Below are positions 41,350 to 49,120 of a stretch of 64,000 bases of DNA, piece by piece. Source of the DNA: Barnesiella propionica (GTDB lineage: Bacteria > Bacteroidota > Bacteroidia > Bacteroidales > Barnesiellaceae); assembly GCF_025567045.1 (NCBI RefSeq), contig NZ_JAOQJK010000007.1, positions 1 through 64,000 on the forward strand, given 5' to 3'. Position numbers and translations under genes: made by a program. Position 1 is the stretch's first letter; the number at the start of each line of letters is the position of its first letter. The notes beneath the pieces are model-generated. The model did not search any database and was not told the origin of the DNA. It was given only the letters and a program-made list of their open reading frames with translations.

Positions 41350-42915
41350 TTAGATTTCAGTAATAAGATCTTTCAATGTGATTTGATCGACACGTTTTTT
41401 TTCCGGGTCTTTTTTTAATAGATGTTCATAACTGCTTTGTGATTTTTGGGTGTCTTCTATTTTGTAGAAATCATATTTTTTCTGTCTCATTTCTTTGGTT
41501 ATGTTCCCGTAATGTTTTATTAATATAGGTACATGCAGGGCTCTTCCTCTGAACGGAACCGGTGCAAAATGAAGTTTGCCGCTTCTTGAAACAATTTGGC
41601 TGTGCCCGATATTTCTGAACATAAGATGTTTGGGCGACATTCCTTTCGCGGTAAAAGGATATTCTGAATTATAGGTGTTTTCATCGTCCCAAAGTTGAAT
41701 TTGATTTATAAAGACCGAATCTGTATGTTCATCATTAATGAATGCGGAAAAGTTGGAGAATCTTTCGTCTATCAATTGGTCTACATCTATGTAACAAAGC
41801 CATTCGCATTTTAAAAAGGAGGCTATATCCAACAGCGTATTTCTGTTCTCCAGGTCATTAAACTCGGTGCGTTTCTTTTGAACTTTAATGACTATTTTTT
41901 CATGGTTGGCCAGTTCGTATGTTCTGTCCGTGCTTTCATCGTCCAGCCAAACGATCGCATCGAAATATGGAGTAATGTTATCTAAAAATGCATGGATTCG
42001 TGAGGCTTCGTTATAGGACTGAACCAGTAAGACCATTTTGAGATTCTTTTTCAGGGCCTTTTTATTGATCTTATATCTTAAAAAAGAGTTTGACAGATAA
42101 TGATTCAATAATTCGAAAGCGTATTTATTATCGCTCCAGTCGTAAATGATTCTGTTAAAATCTTCTCCCCATGTTTCGTTTGGATTTTTCTTCGAAGGAT
42201 ATTGCCAATATTGTATGTGTTCGAGTGGCGTATCTTTTCTTTGGTTTACGATATCTCTTATTTTTTCTTCCCGATGTATCAGTTTAACAGCGTGCAGTAT
42301 TAATTCTTCAATACCGGATAGCTCCAATCTCGCCCTTACGTTGTCGTCATCTCCTCCCCATTTGTTCAATGTTTCATCATATCCGCCTATGGCCTCAAGA
42401 TATTTTTTTTGCACCATTATGCTACCATAAGGAAGAAATGGATAATTCTGAATATTATCTTTATTTATAGTATCTTCAAATGACGCAAAACAAACCGTAC
42501 CTAAGGCATAGTGTTCCGGATAATATTCCAGCATTTCACGCATTTGTAAAATGGCATCGGTATAAAATTCCGATTCAGGAGAACATACCATAATGTACTT
42601 TTTCGTTGCATGTTTTATCCCTACATTTATGGGTTTAGAAGGATTGCGCCAGCCATGTTTTTTGTGGTTATATACTATTTTCCAGTTAACAAACGGATAT
42701 GTTTTAATATAATCGATTAGTTCTTCCTTTTCTTCTTTGCAATCGAGTACTAAGACTACCTCTATACCATTCCGTTCAAAATATTTTCTGTTTCGGGGGA
42801 AAACGGTTTTGAATGCTTCCATTTTTTTATAAAAAGGAATCACAACCGATACATCTAAATTATTGATATAGTCAAGATGCTCTTGGAGCGTAAAAATGGA
42901 AGTGTGCTTCAACAT
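41350..42915 (-). CDS. Two-domain family 2 glycosyltransferase
   Basis: The 521-residue protein carries two GT2-like domains. The first has VSVVIPFYKKMEAFKTVFPR, GYDETLNKWGGDDDNVRARL (acceptor-site acidic cluster) and VCSPESEF. The second starts near residue 290 with KMVLLVQSYNEASRIHAFLD, then VWLDDESTDRTYELA and YIDVDQLIDERFS (DxD-like). No signal peptide or membrane segment is seen. It is the first gene of the cluster in the direction of transcription. Two linked GT2 units could add two sugars in sequence or polymerise one. Confidence 0.8.
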   Translation of the reverse strand: MLKHTSIFTLQEHLDYINNLDVSVVIPFYKKMEAFKTVFPRNRKYFERNGIEVVLVLDCKEEKEELIDYIKTYPFVNWKIVYNHKKHGWRNPSKPINVGIKHATKKYIMVCSPESEFYTDAILQMREMLEYYPEHYALGTVCFASFEDTINKDNIQNYPFLPYGSIMVQKKYLEAIGGYDETLNKWGGDDDNVRARLELSGIEELILHAVKLIHREEKIRDIVNQRKDTPLEHIQYWQYPSKKNPNETWGEDFNRIIYDWSDNKYAFELLNHYLSNSFLRYKINKKALKKNLKMVLLVQSYNEASRIHAFLDNITPYFDAIVWLDDESTDRTYELANHEKIVIKVQKKRTEFNDLENRNTLLDIASFLKCEWLCYIDVDQLIDERFSNFSAFINDEHTDSVFINQIQLWDDENTYNSEYPFTAKGMSPKHLMFRNIGHSQIVSRSGKLHFAPVPFRGRALHVPILIKHYGNITKEMRQKKYDFYKIEDTQKSQSSYEHLLKKDPEKKRVDQITLKDLITEI

Positions 42916-43703
42916 AATGCGTAAATTATTAGATACAAGGTTTATAACTCGTTACTGGTAAATATGGGATGCGTAAAAGTATATTCTTTATATCAAGATT
43001 ATAAATATAGAATAAAGCTATTCAAAAAAATAATAAAATCAAATATAATTAAAATCAATATTCTTCAATAAATATTAATGTACTGTTGATCAGGATGTAA
43101 TATTTGTGTTTTATTTTTATAAATAGAAATAAAAGTTTTTATTTAGAAATAATTTGCAATCTAATTATTGTTTTTATATATTAAAATATATTTCACATCG
43201 CTCTGAAACGATTAAAAAAGTTTTGAACTAAATAGGAAAGAAACGAATATATTATTTATATGTTTTTCCGGATAAAGTATAATATACTTATTCTATTGGA
43301 TTTTTATAAAATAAATTTTATTTAAAAAATGACAATCCCCAGCTGGGGACTATTTTGATTTTTAATGATGAACTCTTCTTTGTAGATGAAAGAAATAAAA
43401 TAATTTTATTTCTGGTTTTTCGGCCGTTGGCTTTGTCAGTAGTTGATATATCGTGTATTCGCAGGCGTTGTCGATAATCATAGAGTTCAGTTGTGGCGGG
43501 ATGTACTCGTTTAATTTTTTCCTGGAAATGTATAAGAGACCGATTTAAAAGTCGAGATATGAAAAGGGAGCCGCAGATAGGATGAGTAATATAAAAATAG
43601 CAACATGTGAAGTAAAGAACCGAATAAATAATAAAATAGTCGGATAATCATTTTGTCATCTGGCTATTTTATTAGGGTGAAAGACGAATTCTTTTATAAA
43701 TGT
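42916..43703. other. AT-rich region upstream of the peptide cluster
   Basis: It should hold the cluster promoter, but no clear TAnnTTTG box was found near 42915. A GC-rich palindrome TCCCCAGCTGGGGA (43336-43349) stands out. On the minus strand a frame from 43544 to a stop at 43362 reads like coding sequence (NEYIPPQLNSMIIDNACEYT); its only ATG is at 43481, so it is a short gene or remnant. Inverted repeats AATAAAATAG/CTATTTTATT near 43630-43675 probably end the gene at 43704. Confidence 0.4.
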
Positions 43704-44522
43704 TCAATTTGTATTTTTAATAATATATATGGCATTCAGTGCGTACGGAAAACCTATATAAGGCAGACATTGTATCATAGCAGCATAAAGCGTTTCTTTA
43801 TTGTTCCCTGCTTTTATATTTCCGATAACGTGGCTCCTAATCTGTTCTCCCGTTCCCAAAGTTGCCAGGATGCAGAGGGTGAGCAATTCGCGGTCTTTTT
43901 TATCCAAAGTTCCTCGGGTATAAAAATCCCCGAAACAAACTTCTGTGAGAAAGTCAGATACGGCTATCCCCATTCTGTCAGGCAATGACCGTACATTCTT
44001 TTTGATTTCGTCGCCATACAAAGGATATTGGATTTCGTGTCCCTTTGTGTAGCGGTTTGATTCTGTTACTGTTCCTTGTTTCTCTAAAGGAAGGGAAATC
44101 CCTTTGCTCTTAAAAACTTTATTGATGGCTGAAATGGCGTTTAGTGTTTTAGGAAAGCCGATAAAAGGGGCACATTGGTAGATAGCTTCTCGTAATTCCA
44201 GAGGAGTTACGCCTGTGTGGAGAGCTGCGGATGCATGTGCTTCCAGTTGAGGCAAGGTTTGCATTGTTGCCAAGGTTACGCAAGTTATCAGTTCTCTCGT
44301 TTTATAACTGAGATTCCCCGTATAAAATACTTCTCCAAAAATAAATTTTTGAAGAATATCCATTAATTCCGGGTCTGTGCCCTGACCCGTTAATGCCTCT
44401 CCGCCGAATAATTCCGTGAAAGTCTTTTTGCATTGTTCAATTCTATCCATGTTTTTGTCGTTTTGAGCCTGTACCTGCAGGGTTATCCATGTAATGATTA
44501 ATATGGTGATTGTTTTTTTCAT
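43704..44522 (-). CDS. Exported carboxymuconolactone-decarboxylase-like protein
   Basis: The 272-residue product has a signal peptide (MKKTITILIITWITLQVQAQ). Two AhpD/CMD-like repeats follow (residues ~55-115 and ~175-250: SYKTRELITCVTLATMQTLP ... ALHTGVTPLELREAIYQCAP; DKKDRELLTLCILATLGTGE ... NIKAGNNKETLYAAMIQCLP). The repeats keep the helical core but lack a CxxC peroxidase pair. CMD proteins range from decarboxylases to antioxidant enzymes; the activity here is unknown. It follows the flavodoxin gene by 47 bases and is probably in the same operon. Confidence 0.78.
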   Translation of the reverse strand: MKKTITILIITWITLQVQAQNDKNMDRIEQCKKTFTELFGGEALTGQGTDPELMDILQKFIFGEVFYTGNLSYKTRELITCVTLATMQTLPQLEAHASAALHTGVTPLELREAIYQCAPFIGFPKTLNAISAINKVFKSKGISLPLEKQGTVTESNRYTKGHEIQYPLYGDEIKKNVRSLPDRMGIAVSDFLTEVCFGDFYTRGTLDKKDRELLTLCILATLGTGEQIRSHVIGNIKAGNNKETLYAAMIQCLPYIGFPYALNAIYIIKNTN

Positions 44523-44569
44523 AATATTTGATGTTTATATTCTGTATAATACATCTGTCCCGTCTTTTG

Positions 44570-45136
44570 TTATTTCTTAGCCAGATTGAGATCCCGTAAC
44601 CATTTTCGGATATCGTTCCCTGAATTTTGTACAGAGGTTCCATATATGGTCAACCCCTTTAGTATATCCGATTGAGGACAGGCTTTTTTTATATCTGCTA
44701 TACTATGGCCGAAGCCACTGCCGCCGTGAGTCATAAACGGAACGATTGTTTTTCCTGCCAGATCGTACGATGAAAGGAAAGATAGGACAGGAGGGGCGAT
44801 AGTGCTCCACCAGCAAGGAGACCCTACCATGATCACATCGTAATCTTTTACATTCGTTAATTTCGCTTTTAAAGTTGGTTTAATACCAGCTTTAATATCC
44901 CGGCTGGCCTGAGCAGTACATTTTTCATAATCTGTCGGGTAGGGTTTTTCCGGTATGATTTCCCATATATCGGCTTGAACAGCTTCCTTTATCATATGGG
45001 CCATGGTGCGCGTGTTTCCGCTCCATGAGTAATAAGCAACTAAGATTTTTTTATTATTCATATTCTGAGCTTTGATATTAAATGAAAATATGGCTGATAT
45101 AGCCAATATAATTGTTATTAGTCCTGCCTTTTTCAT
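44570..45136 (-). CDS. Exported flavodoxin-like protein
   Basis: The 188-residue protein begins with a signal peptide (MKKAGLITIILAISAIFSFN...KAQ). A flavodoxin fold follows with the FMN phosphate loop AYYSWSGNTRTMAHMIKEAV, then MVGSPCWWSTIAPPVLSFLS and FMTHGGSGFGHSIADIKKA. Most flavodoxins are cytoplasmic, so export is noteworthy; exported forms do occur in Bacteroidales. Paired with an exported CMD-like protein and a divergent AraC regulator, it may act in periplasmic redox or quinone chemistry. Confidence 0.82.
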   Translation of the reverse strand: MKKAGLITIILAISAIFSFNIKAQNMNNKKILVAYYSWSGNTRTMAHMIKEAVQADIWEIIPEKPYPTDYEKCTAQASRDIKAGIKPTLKAKLTNVKDYDVIMVGSPCWWSTIAPPVLSFLSSYDLAGKTIVPFMTHGGSGFGHSIADIKKACPQSDILKGLTIYGTSVQNSGNDIRKWLRDLNLAKK

Positions 45137-45335
45137 GTTTGTATGAAATTTGATAAATGATTATAGAATATTTATAGTGTTATTTTCAGATATGTTTGAA
45201 TAATTCTTTTCAGCCGATCTTTTGTTTTACAAAATTATATGGTTTATGCAGAGGAGCTATTATATGGATTACAGATTGAGTGACCATTATTACTGTTTAT
45301 AATCTGTTGATGTTCAGATTACTGAAAAAAATAAT

Positions 45336-45343
45336 TATCTTTG
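45336..45343 (+). promoter_or_regulatory. -7 promoter box of the AraC-type gene
   Basis: TATCTTTG lies 21 bases before the ATG at 45365. On the minus strand TAATTTTG at 45237-45230 could serve the flavodoxin operon. The ~230-base divergent region is the likely regulator binding zone. Confidence 0.55.
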
Positions 45344-45364
45344 TTATATAAAAAATAATGTATT

Positions 45365-46261
45365 ATGGGCGAAATACGGAATATTGATACTGTGCATCAG
45401 TATAACTCATTTATGGGAGTAGAAACCCTGCATCCGTTGGTAAGTGTAATTGACTTCTCGTTATGTAAGCCCAGAACTTTTACGAGAAAGAATTATGGAC
45501 TGTATTGTATTTTTCTCAAGGAATTGAAGTGCGGTGAATTGCGTTATGGACGGAGCAGTTATGATTATCAGGACGGAACGATTGTGGCTATTGCACCGGG
45601 ACAAATATTCGGTGCGGAAAGCAACGGTGTGATGTTGCAGCCTAAGGGCTGGGCTCTTGTATTTCATCCTGATTTGATTTACGGAACAGAATTGGGGCGG
45701 ACTATCCGGGAATATTCTTTTTTTTCTTATGATGCGAATGAAGCCTTACATCTTTCAGAAAAAGAGAGGGAAATCATTGTTGATTGTATGAAAAATATCT
45801 TCGCTGAACTTAACCGGGAGGTAGATAAACATACGAATCGTCTGGTTACAAAAAATATAAGGTTGCTGCTGGATTATTGTAGGCGTTTTTATGACCGTCA
45901 GTTTATTACACGGGATAAAGAGAACAAAGATATTCTTACGCGTTTTGAAAATTTACTGGACGATTATTTCAAAAAAGGAAAAGCCCAGGCGCAAGGGCTA
46001 CCTTCTGTTTCATTTTGTGCGGATAATCTGTATTTGTCTTCTAATTATTTTGGGGATTTGATCAAAAGAGAAACAGGAAAGACGGCGCAGGAATATATTC
46101 AGTTGAGAGTGATTGATATCGCGAAGGAGAAAATGTGCGGTTCCGAATTATCGATCAGCGAAATCGCTTATCAGCTGGGCTTTAAATATCCTACACATTT
46201 TACGCGTTTATTCAAAAAATGTGCGGGAATGTCTCCGAGTAAATATCGTGTGCGGATTTAG
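45365..46261 (+). CDS. AraC-family transcriptional regulator
   Basis: The 298-residue protein has an N-terminal cupin-like effector region (KELKCGELRYGRSSYDYQDG; IVAIAPGQIFGAESNGVML). A C-terminal double HTH of AraC type follows (SSNYFGDLIKRETGKTAQEY; LSISEIAYQLGFKYPTHFTR then LFKKCAGMSPSKYR). It is divergent from the exported flavodoxin and CMD-like genes and is their likely activator. The inducer is unknown. Confidence 0.9.
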   Translation: MGEIRNIDTVHQYNSFMGVETLHPLVSVIDFSLCKPRTFTRKNYGLYCIFLKELKCGELRYGRSSYDYQDGTIVAIAPGQIFGAESNGVMLQPKGWALVFHPDLIYGTELGRTIREYSFFSYDANEALHLSEKEREIIVDCMKNIFAELNREVDKHTNRLVTKNIRLLLDYCRRFYDRQFITRDKENKDILTRFENLLDDYFKKGKAQAQGLPSVSFCADNLYLSSNYFGDLIKRETGKTAQEYIQLRVIDIAKEKMCGSELSISEIAYQLGFKYPTHFTRLFKKCAGMSPSKYRVRI

Positions 46262-46686
46262 ATTGTTGATGAGGCCAGGTAAACATTTTATTTCTTGAAG
46301 AATCGAATATTACGTTTTTTTTCCGTAGTATTTGTCGGGATAAATGATCGGTTTTATAGGAAAAAGAGGGTGTATAATCTGATTTTAGGTTTGTGTGTTT
46401 ATTAGTTCTGGAACAGGGTTTTTATTTTGGAACAAAATATCTCTTTGTTTCAAGGGTATTTATTCTTTTTCAGCACCTGATATATTCCGGAATTTATAAT
46501 AGAATATACATGAAAGAGGCAGTATGCGACATTAGAATAATATAAGAGTGCTTTGGAAATATCTTTTAGGTTTTAAGTTATTTTTATGATAAATAATATT
46601 TACAATTAAGAAATAGCGATATATTTGTTTCGTATTTCGAATGTTGTAAAGAATTCATATATAATCATTTTTTAAATCTAATATTT
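46262..46686. other. Intergenic region with the hppA promoter
   Basis: It contains a -7 box TATATTTG at 46620-46627, 60 bases before the pyrophosphatase start. The remainder is AT-rich and nothing else is recognised. Confidence 0.5.
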
Positions 46687-48891
46687 ATGTCAAACTTACT
46701 ATTCTGGTTGGTTCCGGCCTCTTCAGCGTTGGCATTGTTTTTTGCCTGGTATTTTTACCGGCAGTTAATGAAAGCCGATGAAGGAACACCCCAAATGAAG
46801 AAGATCGCGCTGTATGTGCGCCGTGGTGCTATGTCTTATCTGCGTCAGCAGTATAAGATTGTAGGGCTGGTGTTTTTGGGATTGGTTATATTTTTCTCCA
46901 TTATGGCATTTGGTTTCGGTTTACAAAATCATTGGGTGCCCATCGCTTTCCTTACAGGAGGTTTCTTTTCGGGACTTTCCGGTTATTTGGGAATGAAAAC
47001 CGCTACCTATGCTTCGGCTCGTACAGCCCATGCGGCCCGTACATCGTTGAACGGAGGCCTTCGCATTGCATTCCGGAGTGGTGCTGTAATGGGATTGGTC
47101 GTTGTAGGTTTAGGGCTTCTGGATATTTCTTTCTGGTATTTATTGCTTGAAGCCGTTATTCCGGAGGACGTTCTGAATCCTGCACATAAGTTGTCGGTTA
47201 TTACAACAACAATGTTGACTTTCGGCATGGGAGCTTCTACTCAAGCTCTGTTCGCACGTGTGGGCGGTGGTATTTATACGAAAGCCGCCGATGTTGGTGC
47301 CGATCTGGTAGGAAAAGTGGAAGCCGGTATACCTGAAGACGATCCCCGTAATCCGGCAACTATTGCCGATAATGTGGGTGACAACGTAGGTGACGTAGCG
47401 GGTATGGGAGCCGATTTATACGAGTCTTATTGCGGCTCCATTTTGGCGACTTCGGCTTTAGGTGCAGCGGCATTCATCGGTTCGGGCGATATTGATATGC
47501 AATTCAAGGCAGTGATTGCTCCTATGCTTATCGCTGCCGTAGGAATTATTTTATCTGTATTGGGAATCTTTTCGGTTCGCACAAAAGAAAACGCTTCTAT
47601 GAAAGACCTGCTTAATTCACTTTCTGTCGGGACTAATTTAAGTTCTGCTTTGATCGTGGTTGCCACATTTGTTATATTATGGGCATTACAGTTGGAAAAT
47701 TGGGCTATGATAGGAGGAGCTGTTGTTGTGGGACTATTGGTCGGTGTCGCTATAGGTCGCTCTACGGAATACTATACATCCCAGTCTTATGCCCCGACAC
47801 GTAAATTGTCGGAGAGCGGAAAAACAGGACCGGCTACCGTTATTATTTCAGGTATAGGTTTAGGTATGATTTCTACTGCCATTCCTGTTATTTCAGTTGT
47901 TGCAGGTATCATCCTTTCTTATTTGTTAGCAGCCGGCTTCGAACTGTCGAATGTATCTATGGGACTTTATGGAATAGGTATTGCTGCCGTAGGTATGTTA
48001 TCGACGTTGGGAATAACACTGGCTACCGATGCTTATGGGCCTATTGCCGATAATGCCGGAGGTAATGCCGAAATGAGCGGATTAGGAGAAGAAGTGCGTA
48101 AGCGTACCGATGCCCTGGATTCTTTGGGTAATACAACCGCTGCGACAGGCAAGGGTTTTGCAATAGGATCTGCAGCCCTTACGGGATTGGCATTACTTGC
48201 TTCTTATATTGAAGAGATACGTATAGGCCTCGCCCGGTTGGGAGAAACTGTTCTGACGTTCAGCGATGGCAGTACAGTAGTTATACATGAAGCAACCTTT
48301 TCCGATTTTATGAGGTATTATGATATTTCGCTCATGAATCCTACTGTCCTGGCCGGTATGTTTCTCGGTTCCATGATGGCATTCCTTTTCTGCGGACTTA
48401 CGATGAACGCAGTAGGCCGTGCCGCGGCACATATGGTTGAAGAGGTACGCCGTCAGTTTAAAGAAATAAAAGGTATATTGACCGGTGAAGCCGAGCCGGA
48501 TTATGAACGTTGTGTTTCTATATCTACGCGCGGGGCACAGCGGGAGATGGTATTTCCTTCATTATTAGCGATTATAGCACCGGTGGTTACAGGTCTTATA
48601 TTCGGGGTGCCGGGTGTAGTTGGTCTGCTGACAGGAGGTCTTAGTTGCGGATTCGTATTAGCTGTATTTATGGCAAATGCAGGCGGAGCTTGGGACAATG
48701 CAAAGAAATATGTTGAAGAAGGCAATTTTGGCGGCAAGGGCGGAGAAGTTCACCGGGCTACAGTCGTAGGCGACACAGTAGGCGATCCGTTTAAAGATAC
48801 GTCCGGTCCCAGTTTGAACATCCTTATTAAATTGATGAGCATGGTCGCTATCGTTATGGCAGGACTTACCGTTGCTTGGAGTTTGATATGA
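46687..48891 (+). CDS. hppA: Membrane pyrophosphatase, K+-dependent, ion-pumping
   Basis: The 734-residue protein has about 16 membrane segments and the substrate-site motifs [20 protein letters not shown] and [20 protein letters not shown]. It also has [17 protein letters not shown] and, near the end, [11 protein letters not shown] ... [13 protein letters not shown]. It couples PPi hydrolysis to transport of Na+ and/or H+. The alanine in [10 protein letters not shown] is the residue found in K+-dependent enzymes (Lys in K+-independent ones). In Bacteroidota these are usually Na+-pumping; the pumped ion is inferred. A strong terminator follows. Confidence 0.95.
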   Translation: MSNLLFWLVPASSALALFFAWYFYRQLMKADEGTPQMKKIALYVRRGAMSYLRQQYKIVGLVFLGLVIFFSIMAFGFGLQNHWVPIAFLTGGFFSGLSGYLGMKTATYASARTAHAARTSLNGGLRIAFRSGAVMGLVVVGLGLLDISFWYLLLEAVIPEDVLNPAHKLSVITTTMLTFGMGASTQALFARVGGGIYTKAADVGADLVGKVEAGIPEDDPRNPATIADNVGDNVGDVAGMGADLYESYCGSILATSALGAAAFIGSGDIDMQFKAVIAPMLIAAVGIILSVLGIFSVRTKENASMKDLLNSLSVGTNLSSALIVVATFVILWALQLENWAMIGGAVVVGLLVGVAIGRSTEYYTSQSYAPTRKLSESGKTGPATVIISGIGLGMISTAIPVISVVAGIILSYLLAAGFELSNVSMGLYGIGIAAVGMLSTLGITLATDAYGPIADNAGGNAEMSGLGEEVRKRTDALDSLGNTTAATGKGFAIGSAALTGLALLASYIEEIRIGLARLGETVLTFSDGSTVVIHEATFSDFMRYYDISLMNPTVLAGMFLGSMMAFLFCGLTMNAVGRAAAHMVEEVRRQFKEIKGILTGEAEPDYERCVSISTRGAQREMVFPSLLAIIAPVVTGLIFGVPGVVGLLTGGLSCGFVLAVFMANAGGAWDNAKKYVEEGNFGGKGGEVHRATVVGDTVGDPFKDTSGPSLNILIKLMSMVAIVMAGLTVAWSLI

Positions 48892-48911
48892 GAATTATTT
48901 TGTGTTTTCGT

Positions 48912-48944
48912 AAAAAAAGCATCCATTAATAGGATGCTTTTTTT
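48912..48944 (+). terminator. Terminator of hppA
   Basis: The stem AAAAAAAGCATCC / GGATGCTTTTTTT has a 7-base loop and a T-run, 20 bases after the stop. Confidence 0.9.
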
Positions 48945-49070
48945 ATATGTCTTTTTTTCTTATGTGTTTTAGATTTTGATTTTTGGTAATATTATTGGCT
49001 TATTTTCTTGTTAAATGAAATATTTTTTGTGTTTTTTGTAATAAAATAATAGCATGTGTAAAAAAAGTAA

Positions 49071-49078
49071 TATCTTTG
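49071..49078 (+). promoter_or_regulatory. -7 promoter box of the T9SS surface-protein gene
   Basis: TATCTTTG lies 42 bases before the ATG at 49121. Because the transcript would start near 49085, the upstream in-frame ATG at 49076 cannot be the start. Confidence 0.65.
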
Positions 49079-49120
49079 TATATATATTCATTGCATTTAT
49101 TTAACAAAATCACGTTGTTT

